Origin: CAKSIW01 sp045576435
GTDB lineage: Bacteria; Bacillota; Clostridia; Monoglobales; Monoglobaceae
Reading direction: 5' to 3'
Length of the DNA: 30,557 nucleotides
NCBI GenBank assembly: GCA_045576435.1
Contig: JAZNGL010000131.1
Location: forward strand, 1 to 30,557
Below are positions 16,383 through 24,540 of this stretch, piece by piece. Numbering within the stretch: the stretch's first letter is position 1; every line of letters starts with the position of its first letter. The translations under genes and the position numbers were made by a program. Below the pieces are notes generated by a model. The model worked only from the letters and a program-made list of their open reading frames with translations. It did no database searches and was not told where the DNA came from.

Positions 16383-17588
16383 ATGAAAATTGCCATTATG
16401 GGATTTGGCGTAGTTGGCTCAGGCGTTGGTGAGGTTGTGGTTAAAAATCAGGAGCAAATCATCAAAAAATGTGGCGAGCCTGTTGAAATCAGCCATATTC
16501 TTGACTTGAGAGATTTTCCCGATAGTGAATTCAAGTGTTTCACAAAGGATTTTAATGATATTCTAAATGATGATGAGGTTGGCGTTGTTGTTGAGACAAT
16601 GGGTGGAGTTAACCCTGCCTATAAATTCACAAAAGAGCTTCTGCTTGCAGGAAAGCATGTTATAACATCTAACAAAGAGCTTGTTGCAGAACATGGAACG
16701 GAGCTCCTCAGAATCGCCAGAGAAAAGAATATAAATTATTTATTTGAGGCAAGTGTTGGCGGTGGTATTCCGATTATCAGACCTTTGTATTCTTCGCTTA
16801 CTGCGGGCAAAATAACTGATGTCATAGGAATACTTAACGGAACAACAAATTATATTTTAACACAGATGTTCAAGCTTGGCGAAAGCTTTGATTCGGCACT
16901 CAAAAGTGCACAGAAGAATGGATATGCTGAAAGTGACCCAACAGCTGATGTTGAAGGACTTGACACATGCAGAAAGATTTCGATATTATCGTCTCTTGCA
17001 TATGGAAAGGCAATGGATTGCTCAAAAATACCAACAGAGGGAATTACTTCTATCACAGATGCCGATGTTGCATATGCTGAAAAATTGGGTTACGCAATAA
17101 AGCTTATTGGACGTAGCACCCCAACAAAAGACGGAATACATGCAGCAGTTTTTCCTGCGTTTGTTTCTAAGGAGTTTCCGCTAGCGGGAATAAGTGATGT
17201 TTTCAATGGTATTGTTGTTGAGGACGAAGATTTGGGCGATGTTATGTTTTATGGCAGAGGCGCAGGCAAGCTGCCAACTGCAAATGCCGTTGTTTCTGAT
17301 GTTATTGATGCAATAAAACATAAAAATACAAACATAAAGATAAATTGGAACGAATATAAAGAAGAAAATCAATCTGATGGTAAAGACCTCAAATATTCTT
17401 ATTATTTGAGAATCAGGGGTAAAATGTTTGCAGATGAATTTAAAGCTATAAAGCTCGATGATGCAAAATATAGCGATGAGTTCGCACTAATAACTTCTGA
17501 AATGACTATGGATGATTTAAATAAGTTTATCGAATCAGAATATTTCCAAGAACGAGAGCTGTTAGGCAAGATGAGGTTGATTGGATAA
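16383..17588 (+). CDS. hom: Homoserine dehydrogenase with a short, atypical C-terminal domain
   Basis: A 401-residue oxidoreductase that reduces aspartate semialdehyde to homoserine, the branch point to threonine and methionine. The NAD(P) motif GFGVVGSGVG is at the N-terminus. SNKELVAEHG (about 98-107), GGGIPIIRPL and the ILNGTTNYIL catalytic segment follow, then GYAESDPTADVEGLD. The core is complete. The C-terminal stretch after about residue 340 is about 60 residues and lacks the D-x-P-G-V-L-A type motif of the ACT domain in the usual 430-residue form. The feedback domain is therefore degenerate or different. It overlaps thrB by one base (TAATG). Confidence 0.94.
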   Translation: MKIAIMGFGVVGSGVGEVVVKNQEQIIKKCGEPVEISHILDLRDFPDSEFKCFTKDFNDILNDDEVGVVVETMGGVNPAYKFTKELLLAGKHVITSNKELVAEHGTELLRIAREKNINYLFEASVGGGIPIIRPLYSSLTAGKITDVIGILNGTTNYILTQMFKLGESFDSALKSAQKNGYAESDPTADVEGLDTCRKISILSSLAYGKAMDCSKIPTEGITSITDADVAYAEKLGYAIKLIGRSTPTKDGIHAAVFPAFVSKEFPLAGISDVFNGIVVEDEDLGDVMFYGRGAGKLPTANAVVSDVIDAIKHKNTNIKINWNEYKEENQSDGKDLKYSYYLRIRGKMFADEFKAIKLDDAKYSDEFALITSEMTMDDLNKFIESEYFQERELLGKMRLIG

Positions 17589-18484
17589 TGATAAAAATAC
17601 GTGTTCCCGCAACAAGCGCAAATATGGGACCTGGTTTTGACAGTCTTGGTGTTGCTTTAAGCCTTTATAACTATATATCTGTTGAAGAAATGGAGTCGGG
17701 ACTTGATATTAAAATTCTTGACGAAACAAAAAGGTTTTTGCCGACAGATGAAAGAAATTTGATTTATCGTTCGATGCAAAAAGTTTTTGAGAGAACAGGG
17801 TATAGACCTAAAGGTATAAAGCTTGTGCTTGAGAACAACATACCTATTGCACGAGGACTTGGAAGCAGTAGTGCAGTGATTGTTGGAGGACTGATGGCAG
17901 GAAATGCAATTGCTGATTATCCGTTAACAAAAGAACAACTGCTTTTGATGGCGGCAGAGATGGAGGGGCATGCAGATAATGTTACCCCTGCAGTTATGGG
18001 CGGGTTTACCGTGAGTACATTTCAAAAGGGCCGTATCAATTATGTTAAGCATAATCTTAATGATGATTTGTGCTTTGCAGCAATAATTCCGGAGTTTCGG
18101 TTGCCAACCCAAAAGTCACGTTCAGTGCTTCCACGATTTGTTTTGCATAAGGACGCAGTTTATAATATAGGGAACAGTGCTCTTTTGGCTGCCGGTCTTA
18201 TTTCGGGAGAATATAAGAATATACGTTCAGCTGTTGGAGACAGGCTTCATCAAAGTTATAGAAAAAGGCTTGTGCCGATTATGGATGAAATATTTAGAAT
18301 TTGCTACCAAAATGGTGCATTGGGTGTTTATCTCAGCGGTGCAGGACCGACCATTGTTGCAATAATAAAGAAATCAAATAAAAATTTTAAGGCTAAAGTT
18401 AGCAAGATTTTAGCAGACAAAGCTAATAATTGGCATCTTTCAGTGTTAGAACCTGATAATGAGGGTGTCATTGAAATTAAATAG
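17588..18484 (+). CDS. thrB: Homoserine kinase
   Basis: A 298-residue GHMP-family kinase that phosphorylates homoserine for threonine synthesis. It starts IKIRVPATSANMGPGFDSLG, typical of bacterial ThrB. The ATP-binding GHMP motif PIARGLGSSSA is at about 86-96, and the C-terminal GVYLSGAGPTI segment is present. It starts on the stop codon of hom, so it is coupled to it, and lysC follows after 16 nt. Threonine synthase (thrC) is not in the window. Confidence 0.95.
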   Translation: MIKIRVPATSANMGPGFDSLGVALSLYNYISVEEMESGLDIKILDETKRFLPTDERNLIYRSMQKVFERTGYRPKGIKLVLENNIPIARGLGSSSAVIVGGLMAGNAIADYPLTKEQLLLMAAEMEGHADNVTPAVMGGFTVSTFQKGRINYVKHNLNDDLCFAAIIPEFRLPTQKSRSVLPRFVLHKDAVYNIGNSALLAAGLISGEYKNIRSAVGDRLHQSYRKRLVPIMDEIFRICYQNGALGVYLSGAGPTIVAIIKKSNKNFKAKVSKILADKANNWHLSVLEPDNEGVIEIK

Positions 18485-18500
18485 ATCGGAGGTTTTTTAA

Positions 18501-19706
18501 TTGGGAATTATTGTTCAGAAATTTGGAGGCAGCTCAGTTGCAGACGCAGCACGCGTTAACAATGTTGCAAACAGAGTTGTTGAAACTTACAAGGAAGGAA
18601 ATTCGGTTGTTGTGGTTGTTTCGGCACAGGGTGATACAACCGATGACTTGATTGAAAAAGCATTAGAAATCAATACTAGTCCTTCAAAGAGAGAGATGGA
18701 TATGCTTCTTTCATCAGGAGAACAGATTTCAATTGCACTTCTTGCAATGGCAATTGAAAAAATTGGTATTCCGGTTATATCTTTAACAGGTTGGCAGGCA
18801 GGATTCCAAACTAATTCTAATGCAGGAAATGCACGTATTAAAAAGATTGATACCGAGAGAATTCTTTCTGAATTAGATAAAAACAGAATTGTTATTGTTG
18901 CAGGTTTTCAGGGGCTTGATAAATATGACAACATAACAACTCTCGGCAGAGGTGGAAGTGATACATCTGCGGTTGCAATAGCTGCTGCTATTCACGCCGA
19001 TAAATGCGAAATCTTTACGGATGTTGAGGGTGTTTATACGGCGGACCCAAGAATTGTTGAAGGTGCGAAAAAGTTGGACGAAATTACTTATGATGAAATG
19101 CTAGAACTTGCTAGTCTTGGAGCGAATGTTTTGCATAATCGCTCTGTTGAGATGGCAAAAAAATATGGTGTTAAGTTAGAAGTTAAATCAAGCTTTAAAA
19201 AAGTAAACGGAACAATTGTTAAGGAGGCGGTTGAAGTGGAAAAAATGTTGATAAGAGGTGTGGCTCGTGATAACGATGTTGCACGAATAGCTATAATTGG
19301 ATTGGATGATACACCGGGAATAGCGTTTAAGGTGTTCTCACTTTTAGCGAAAAATGGAATAAATGTTGATATTATTCTTCAGTCAATAGGAAGAAATGAT
19401 AAAAAGGATATTTCTTTCACAGTTGCAAAGAATAATCTTGAGACATGTCTTAAAGTTCTGGAAGCTGAGAAAAGTTCACTCTGCTATGAAGATATTACTC
19501 ACAGAGAAGATATAAGCAAGGTTTCAATTGTTGGAGCCGGTATGGTTAATAATCCTGGCGTTGCAGCAAAAATGTTTGAAGCACTCTATGATGAAGGAAT
19601 TAACATTCATATGATTTCAACATCTGAAACTAAAGTATCAGTTCTTATCAATGTTAAAAATGCGGAAAGAGCTGTTCAGGCAATTCACGATAAGTTTAAT
19701 ATTTAA
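18501..19706 (+). CDS. lysC: Aspartokinase with C-terminal ACT repeats
   Basis: A 401-residue kinase that phosphorylates aspartate, the first step to lysine, threonine and methionine. The start is TTG at 18501, with GGAGG 8 nt upstream. The protein opens MGIIVQKFGGSS, with the catalytic KFGGSS at 7-12, closely like the Bacillus lysine-sensitive enzyme. TTLGRGGSDTSA (about 146-157) and FTDVEGVYTADPR (about 172-184) complete the kinase domain. Two ACT modules fill about 260-401 and should bind lysine and/or threonine. An internal start at codon 246 would give a separate regulatory subunit, as in Bacillus subtilis LysC. It is the last gene before a strong terminator. Confidence 0.95.
   Translation: MGIIVQKFGGSSVADAARVNNVANRVVETYKEGNSVVVVVSAQGDTTDDLIEKALEINTSPSKREMDMLLSSGEQISIALLAMAIEKIGIPVISLTGWQAGFQTNSNAGNARIKKIDTERILSELDKNRIVIVAGFQGLDKYDNITTLGRGGSDTSAVAIAAAIHADKCEIFTDVEGVYTADPRIVEGAKKLDEITYDEMLELASLGANVLHNRSVEMAKKYGVKLEVKSSFKKVNGTIVKEAVEVEKMLIRGVARDNDVARIAIIGLDDTPGIAFKVFSLLAKNGINVDIILQSIGRNDKKDISFTVAKNNLETCLKVLEAEKSSLCYEDITHREDISKVSIVGAGMVNNPGVAAKMFEALYDEGINIHMISTSETKVSVLINVKNAERAVQAIHDKFNI
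19221..19706 (+). other. Internal ribosome binding site and in-frame start for an aspartokinase beta subunit
   Basis: Within lysC, a full AAGGAGG (19221-19227) lies 8 nt before an in-frame GTG at 19236 (codon 246), with an ATG three codons later (19245). Translation from here yields about 156 residues made up of the two ACT modules only. Bacillus subtilis LysC is known to be an alpha2beta2 enzyme whose beta chain starts at an internal in-frame codon at about this residue. The positional match is strong, but expression is inferred. Confidence 0.6.
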
Positions 19707-19718
19707 CTAAAATAGAAG

Positions 19719-19755
19719 CCGCCGATGCTTAAAATCAAGCATCGGCGGTTTTTTT
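19719..19755 (+). terminator. Rho-independent terminator after lysC
   Basis: A perfect 12-bp stem (CCGCCGATGCTT pairing with AAGCATCGGCGG) with a 6-nt loop, followed by seven T residues. It lies between convergent genes. On the minus strand the stem is followed by a T-richer CTTCTATTTT, so it may also stop the ytvI-like transcript. Confidence 0.95.
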
Positions 19756-19765
19756 AATATCACAA

Positions 19766-20851
19766 TTAATCTTTCCAGAGTTTAAGCTTTCCACTGCGAT
19801 GAAGTCCTGATAGAATTGTCACAATAACGGGTAACAAAATCATTCCCAAGAAACTGAACAAACTATATCCAATATATATTGCAATCAAAGTGACAAGTGG
19901 ATTAAGTCCAAGTTGGTCACCAACGATTTTTGGTTCGGTGAAGTTTCTCACAACAAGAATAACAAGATAAATAACAATCAATCCGATGCCATGAAAATAA
20001 TTTTGATTTAGCAAGGTTATTATTGCCCATGGAATCAGGATGCCGCCTGTCCCTATTATTGGGAATATATCTGCAATTGCAATAATCGCAGCAACACCAA
20101 AAGCATTATTAATTCCAAGAATTGAAAATCCCAAGGAGAGCTCGGCAAAAGTTATAGCTAAAATAATCACATATGCTCTCAGATAGCGAATAAGTGTTTT
20201 GCCTAAGTGTTTCTTTGTGTCACCAATAAAATTTCTTGCTTTAGTCGGCAATTGATGTCTTATAAATTCCATTATTCCATCGTAATCCATGCTTATGAAT
20301 ATTGAGGATAAAATCGTAAAAATGAATGAAATAAAGAAAAACGGCAATTTTGTTGTTGTGTTTGCAAGATAAGAAACTGTTCTTGATGAAAATTGGATAA
20401 TGAAATCACGAACCTTATCAGAAAAGTTTTCAAACATTGAATAAACCTGGGTTAAGGTATCGGGTGATATCTTTGAGGTCAGGTCAATAATGAAACTGTT
20501 TATTTTAGCAAAGAAAGGTGAAATACTTTCGTTGTAATATGCCGGAAGCTGTGTGAACAAATCTTTAAGTGATGTAACTATTTTTGAACCCAGAATCCAA
20601 ACAAGCAAAATAATCAAAGAATAGGTTAAAAGCAACACAAGAAATGCGCAAAATTTTTGGTTGAGCTTTATTAATTTGTGTAAGCCCGAAACTAATGGGC
20701 GGACAGATAAAGCAATTAAATAGCCTAAAATAAATGGCATAACCCATTTTGCAACATATTTAAAACACAAAAAAACCAGTGTAATAACCAGTGCATAGTA
20801 AAGAGTGTTTATAATAAAGTCTCTGCGCTTTTCTGTTTTTTCGTTTTGCAT
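19766..20851 (-). CDS. AI-2E family / YtvI-like membrane protein
   Basis: A 361-residue polytopic membrane protein of the AI-2E exporter family (DUF20). It has two N-terminal membrane segments, a long, mainly soluble central loop (about 110-180) and several C-terminal membrane segments. The family stretch around IADIFPIIGTGGILIPWAI and the later EPKIVGDQLGLNPLVTL are clear. The YtvI branch is linked to sporulation in Bacillus and Clostridia; other branches include permeases and antiporters, so the substrate is unknown. It has its own promoter upstream, immediately beyond the rnpB terminator, and is read toward lysC. Confidence 0.85.
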   Translation of the reverse strand: MQNEKTEKRRDFIINTLYYALVITLVFLCFKYVAKWVMPFILGYLIALSVRPLVSGLHKLIKLNQKFCAFLVLLLTYSLIILLVWILGSKIVTSLKDLFTQLPAYYNESISPFFAKINSFIIDLTSKISPDTLTQVYSMFENFSDKVRDFIIQFSSRTVSYLANTTTKLPFFFISFIFTILSSIFISMDYDGIMEFIRHQLPTKARNFIGDTKKHLGKTLIRYLRAYVIILAITFAELSLGFSILGINNAFGVAAIIAIADIFPIIGTGGILIPWAIITLLNQNYFHGIGLIVIYLVILVVRNFTEPKIVGDQLGLNPLVTLIAIYIGYSLFSFLGMILLPVIVTILSGLHRSGKLKLWKD

Positions 20852-20898
20852 ATAAATCAGCTCACTTTAAAAAATTTCATCATCAGTATGATAAATTA

Positions 20899-20927
20899 AT
20901 TTTAGCACGGAAAATAAATCTTGTCAA
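20899..20927 (-). promoter_or_regulatory. Promoter of the YtvI-like gene
   Basis: Minus strand: -35 TTGACA (20922-20927), 17-nt spacer, -10 TAAAAT (20899-20904). It looks like a sigma-A promoter rather than a sporulation-sigma promoter. Confidence 0.7.
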
Positions 20928-20945
20928 TAAAAACAGAGGAATATT

Positions 20946-20975
20946 AAAAATCGAAGAATCCCGTAAGACTCTTCG
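20946..20975 (-). terminator. Terminator of rnpB
   Basis: On the minus strand CGAAGAGTC pairs with GATTCTTCG (nine pairs, one G-U) around TTACGG, followed by ATTTTTA. It lies about 25 nt beyond the end of the RNase P RNA. Confidence 0.8.
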
Positions 20976-20999
20976 CTTCTAATAGTTAAATTTAAAATA

Positions 21000-21345
21000 A
21001 CGGCAAGCCTGTAAGCCGAGTTTTGTCATTTAAGACGACCATCTATCTAAAACATACATCACTGCACGTTTTCAGCCACCTTTTCGGGAGATGTCGGGCA
21101 AACTTAGCCTCCTCATCAGGTGTTGCTCCGAGTGGGGTTTACAGCATCGGTCAGTCGCCAGACCGTGGGTGAGCTCTTACCTCGCCTTTCCACCCTTACC
21201 TGCAAATGCAGGCGGTATATTTCTGTTGCACTTTCCTTGGAGTTGCCTCCACAAGGTGTTACCTTGCACCCTGCCCTATGGAGCTCGGACTTTCCTCACG
21301 CACGGGATTACTCCATTGTGCCCGCAGTCGTCCGGCTTACCGCTA
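21000..21345 (-). ncRNA. rnpB: RNase P RNA
   Basis: The catalytic RNA of RNase P, which matures tRNA 5' ends. On the minus strand the conserved GAGGAAAGTCC (21287-21297) and ACAGAAA (21220-21226) elements are present, and a 9-bp P1 helix forms between 21334-21342 and 21001-21009. The total of about 346 nt fits a bacterial enzyme. Ends are set from P1 and are accurate to a few bases. The 5' end lies only about 15-20 nt after the serA stop, leaving little room for a separate promoter. Reading frames seen across this stretch on the plus strand are not genes. Confidence 0.93.
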
Positions 21346-21353
21346 AATATTAA

Positions 21354-21380
21354 ATTTTAAAATTATTTTTCTGCAAGCAA
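21354..21380 (-). promoter_or_regulatory. rnpB: Possible rnpB promoter inside the end of serA
   Basis: Minus strand: TTGCTT (21375-21380) and TAAAAT (21354-21359), with a short 15-nt spacer. It overlaps the last codons of serA. It is weak but well placed to start rnpB. The alternative is processing from the serC-serA transcript. Confidence 0.3.
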
Positions 21381-22532
21381 CGTAACCTTAATAACGCCAT
21401 CTGTTGATTTTATTGCCTCAATCAATTCTGCAGCAACCTCACAATGCATCTCAACCATTGTGTATGCATAATCGCCACGGCTTTTGTTAATCATATTTTC
21501 AATGTTAATACCTTTATCTGTGAAAACAGATGAGATTTTTGCGAGCATTGAAGGAATGTTCTTGTGGACAATCGTCACACGTGAGCCGCAAAGCTTACCC
21601 ATGTCACAATTCGGGAAGTTCACAGAGTTTGTTATGTTACCATTTTCAAGGAAGTCCTTGAGCTCTCTTGCTGCCATAACTGCGCAGTTATCTTCACTTT
21701 CGGGAGTTGAAGCACCAAGATGCGGCATAACAACGACATTTTCTTCATTTAATAGCTCTTCTGCTGCAAAGTCTGTTATATATGATGAAACAATACCTTT
21801 TCTCAAAGCATCAATAACCGCGGCGTTATTAACCAACTCACCTCTTGAGAAGTTGAGCAAACGAACGCCAGGTTTCACCTTTTTGAAAACATCTTCATTA
21901 AACATGCCCTTTGTGTCGTTTGTTGCAGGAACGTGAATGGTTATATAATCGCTTTCTGCGAAAACAGTATCCAGATCGTCAGCTTTCTGAGCAGCACGAG
22001 TCATATGCCATGCAGCGTCAACAGAAAGATAAGGGTCATAGCCGATTACATTCATTCCCAAAGAATGTGCAGCATTTGCAACACGAACACCAATTGCACC
22101 AAGACCAATAACACCAAGAGTTTTACCCTGGATTTCAGGGCCAACAAAATTTGACTTTCCTTTTTCAACGAGCTTTGAAACAGCGTCACCTTCACCTGCT
22201 AAGGTTCTTGCCCATTCAATACCCTGAACGATTTTTCTCGATGAGAGGAAAAGTGCGGCAATAACCAATTCTTTAACTGCATTTGCATTAGCACCAGGGG
22301 TGTTGAAAACAACAATTCCTTTTTCGCTGCATTTGTCAATCGGGATGTTGTTTACGCCTGCACCTGCTCTTGCAATCGCAGAAAGACTGTTCGGAAGCTC
22401 CATGTCGTGCATGTTAAAACTTCTGAGAATGATGCCATCAGGATTTTCAATCTTGTCGCCGTGAGTATATTTGTCACCAAATACATCAAGACCGATTTTT
22501 GCTATTTTATTTAAAGTTTGGATTTTATACAT
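21363..22532 (-). CDS. serA: D-3-phosphoglycerate dehydrogenase with ACT domain
   Basis: A 389-residue NAD-dependent dehydrogenase for the first step of serine synthesis. The Rossmann motif GVIGLGAIG lies at about 142-150. The active-site Arg is in NFSRGELV, the Glu in TDFAAEELL and the His in MPHLGASTPES. The C-terminal ACT domain (about 315-389, VTIVHKNIPSMLAKISSVF) probably senses serine. It is the short form, without the extra ASB domain. The ATG at 22532 is chosen over an in-frame TTG two codons upstream, with GAGGGAAGG as the ribosome binding site. It lies 36 nt after serC on the same strand. rnpB follows almost without a gap. Confidence 0.95.
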   Translation of the reverse strand: MYKIQTLNKIAKIGLDVFGDKYTHGDKIENPDGIILRSFNMHDMELPNSLSAIARAGAGVNNIPIDKCSEKGIVVFNTPGANANAVKELVIAALFLSSRKIVQGIEWARTLAGEGDAVSKLVEKGKSNFVGPEIQGKTLGVIGLGAIGVRVANAAHSLGMNVIGYDPYLSVDAAWHMTRAAQKADDLDTVFAESDYITIHVPATNDTKGMFNEDVFKKVKPGVRLLNFSRGELVNNAAVIDALRKGIVSSYITDFAAEELLNEENVVVMPHLGASTPESEDNCAVMAARELKDFLENGNITNSVNFPNCDMGKLCGSRVTIVHKNIPSMLAKISSVFTDKGINIENMINKSRGDYAYTMVEMHCEVAAELIEAIKSTDGVIKVTLLAEK

Positions 22533-22568
22533 AATCAATACCTTCCCTCAAAATTGTCATGCCATATT

Positions 22569-23648
22569 TCAGGCATTTTCTGCTTCAAATTTTTTCATGA
22601 ATGCAACCAATGCTTCAACACCTTCAACAGGCATTGCATTATATATACTTGCACGCATACCACCAACGCTGCGGTGACCTTTGAGGTTAACAAAGCCTGC
22701 TTTTTTTGCTTCGGCAATGAATTTTGCATCCAAATCGGCGTCGCCGGTTATGAATGGAACGTTCATGAGCGAACGGTCTTCTTTAACAACTGTTCCTTTG
22801 AACATTTTTGAACTATCGAGGTAGTCATATAATATACTCGCCTTGTGCTCATTAATTTCCTGCATCTTTTTTACGCCACCCATATTTTTTATCCATTCAT
22901 AAACGAGTTTGCAGATATAGATAGCATATGTTGGAGGTGTGTTATACATTGAACCGTTCTCAGAATGAGTTTCATATTTCAGCATTGTTGGAGTGATATC
23001 CAAAGCATTGCCGATTAAATCTTCTCTTATGATAACAACTGTAACACCTGCAGGACCCATATTTTTTTGTGCACCTGCATAAATAACACCAAACTTGCTG
23101 ACATCAACAACCTCAGACAAAATCATTGAGGACATGTCTGCAACCAAAACGCTGTTTCCTGTATCAGGAACGCTTGTGTATCTTGTTCCGTAAATTGTGT
23201 TATTATAAGTTATATGTACATAGTCTGCATCTGCTGAAAACATACTGTGGTCAAGCTTTGGAATATAGCTGAATGTTGTGTCAGCACTTGAAGCAACCTC
23301 GTTTGTTTCGATATATTTTGATGCTTCAGAAATAGCCTTCTTTGACCATTGACCTGTTGTAACAAAATCTGCTTTTTTGTTTCTTGCAAGGTTAAGTGGA
23401 AGCATTGCAAACTGTGTTGATGCACCACCCTGAAGGAACAATACCTTGTAATTATCCGGAATATCCATAATTTCCCTAAGCAACGCTTCAGCTTCGTCAA
23501 TAATAGCTTGATATTCCTTAGAACGATGGCTCATTTCCATAACGGATTGCCCACTACCATTACAATCAAGCATCTCTGACTGTGCTTTTTCAAGCACTTC
23601 AAGTGGTAACATTGATGGACCTGCTGAAAAGTTGTAAACTCTGTTCAT
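22569..23648 (-). CDS. serC: Phosphoserine aminotransferase
   Basis: A 359-residue class V PLP aminotransferase that converts 3-phosphohydroxypyruvate to phosphoserine, the step after SerA. It opens NRVYNFSAGPSMLPLEVL, typical for SerC. The PLP Lys195 lies in YAGAQKNMGPAG. The substrate-binding HRSKEYQ (41-47) and the C-terminal HRSVGGMRASIYNA are present. The start has GGAGTG upstream. A consensus promoter lies about 40 nt before the gene. Phosphoserine phosphatase (serB) is not in the window. Confidence 0.96.
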   Translation of the reverse strand: MNRVYNFSAGPSMLPLEVLEKAQSEMLDCNGSGQSVMEMSHRSKEYQAIIDEAEALLREIMDIPDNYKVLFLQGGASTQFAMLPLNLARNKKADFVTTGQWSKKAISEASKYIETNEVASSADTTFSYIPKLDHSMFSADADYVHITYNNTIYGTRYTSVPDTGNSVLVADMSSMILSEVVDVSKFGVIYAGAQKNMGPAGVTVVIIREDLIGNALDITPTMLKYETHSENGSMYNTPPTYAIYICKLVYEWIKNMGGVKKMQEINEHKASILYDYLDSSKMFKGTVVKEDRSLMNVPFITGDADLDAKFIAEAKKAGFVNLKGHRSVGGMRASIYNAMPVEGVEALVAFMKKFEAENA

Positions 23649-23686
23649 AAAAAAACACTCCTATACTTTTAAGTTAATAATAATAT

Positions 23687-23715
23687 ATTATACAACTTTT
23701 TATTATGTGTGTCAA
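23687..23715 (-). promoter_or_regulatory. Promoter of serC-serA
   Basis: Minus strand: -35 TTGACA (23710-23715), 17-nt spacer, -10 TATAAT (23687-23692). Both boxes match consensus perfectly. The leader is about 30 nt, too short for a T-box. Confidence 0.85.
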
Positions 23716-23726
23716 CCCAAGGTAGA

Positions 23727-23754
23727 ACAAAATTAGAAAAAAAAGAAATTTTGT
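23727..23754. repeat. Inverted repeat between the TSUP pair and serC
   Basis: ACAAAATT (23727-23734) and AATTTTGT (23747-23754) form a perfect 8-bp inverted repeat around an A-rich/T-rich loop, starting 3 nt after the stop of the downstream TSUP gene. It may act as a weak terminator for that transcript or as an operator upstream of the serC promoter. Nothing in the sequence decides which. Confidence 0.35.
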
Positions 23755-23757
23755 CAA

Positions 23758-24123
23758 CTATTGTTCTTTTTTTTGAATTAAACCCTTATAAATTTCATAA
23801 AAACCAACCAAAAACAGAAAAAACCCAAACATTCTTTTTAAGATATTATCGCTCAGGGATGTGGCAAAAATGGAACCTAGAATAGCTCCCGGAATGCCGG
23901 ATAGTCCAATAATTAACGCTGTTTTCTTTTCTACGGCATTATTTTTAATATGAACATAAAGTGCAATAAGCGCAGTTGGAATGAAATATGTCAGGTTAAT
24001 GCCCTGAGCATTTTGTTGCGAGATGTTGGAAAAAAGAATCAGGGCGGGAATGAGGATAGTTCCGCCACCAATGCCCATACCGCTTATTATCCCGCTAAAA
24101 AAACCGATGATAAGATTAATCAT
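23758..24123 (-). CDS. Half-size TSUP (TauE/SafE) family membrane protein, second of a pair
   Basis: A 121-residue membrane protein with about four membrane segments and the family motif GMGIGGGTILIPAL near the N-terminus. TSUP proteins (sulfite/sulfonate/organic acid exporters) usually have about 240-260 residues in two similar halves. This one is a single half. It lies 11 nt after another half-size member with a good GGAGGG site, so the two may combine as a heterodimer equal to one full transporter. The substrate is unknown. The C-terminus ends cleanly in KKEQ, so it is not obviously a fragment. Confidence 0.8.
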   Translation of the reverse strand: MINLIIGFFSGIISGMGIGGGTILIPALILFSNISQQNAQGINLTYFIPTALIALYVHIKNNAVEKKTALIIGLSGIPGAILGSIFATSLSDNILKRMFGFFLFLVGFYEIYKGLIQKKEQ

Positions 24124-24134
24124 AAGCCCTCCAA

Positions 24135-24491
24135 TTAAAATGCTATTTTAGAAGCAGTGACAAGAATGACCGCACCAAAAATTATTTTCAACCATTTTTT
24201 AGGTATTTTTGCAAGAAGTTTTGCACCAACAAAACCACCGACAATTCCACCCAGGGAAACCCAAAACCAGAGGTTTATATCAAAATATCCGTGCCGGATA
24301 TATATTACGGAGCTGACTAATGACAAAATTAAGATGACCGCAATTGCGGTTGCATGGGATTTTTTTGAGTCGATATTTAAAAATTTTTCCATAGCGGGAA
24401 CAACAACTGTGCCGCCGCCTGCACCAAACAAGCCGTTGAGAAGACCGGTTAAAAACCCAATCAGTATTTCTTTCATATGTTTTTTGAACAA
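24135..24491 (-). CDS. Half-size TSUP (TauE/SafE) family membrane protein, first of a pair
   Basis: A protein of about 118 residues with four predicted membrane segments and the motif GLFGAGGGTVVVPAM. It is the paralogous partner of the next gene and is also half the usual family size. Start choice is uncertain. A GTG at 24500 overlaps its own GAGGTG ribosome binding site, the TTG at 24491 has a better gap, and the ATG at 24476 (MKEILIGFLTG) starts where most family members do. It follows ppx by about 40-50 nt with no visible terminator, so the three genes probably form one unit. Confidence 0.78.
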   Translation of the reverse strand: MFKKHMKEILIGFLTGLLNGLFGAGGGTVVVPAMEKFLNIDSKKSHATAIAVILILSLVSSVIYIRHGYFDINLWFWVSLGGIVGGFVGAKLLAKIPKKWLKIIFGAVILVTASKIAF

Positions 24492-24540
24492 ACTGAACAC
24501 CTCGCATATTGTGTTAACTGTGTTTAGTTTTGCTCACATT

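Noticed and set aside
20852..21000. Small RNA or T-box between the YtvI-like gene and rnpB
   Set aside because: The stretch is fully accounted for by the rnpB terminator and the promoter of the membrane protein gene.
21091..21360. Two overlapping plus-strand open frames of 77 and 89 codons
   Set aside because: They lie over the RNase P RNA gene, and their sequence is explained by its conserved helices. No ribosome binding site was seen.
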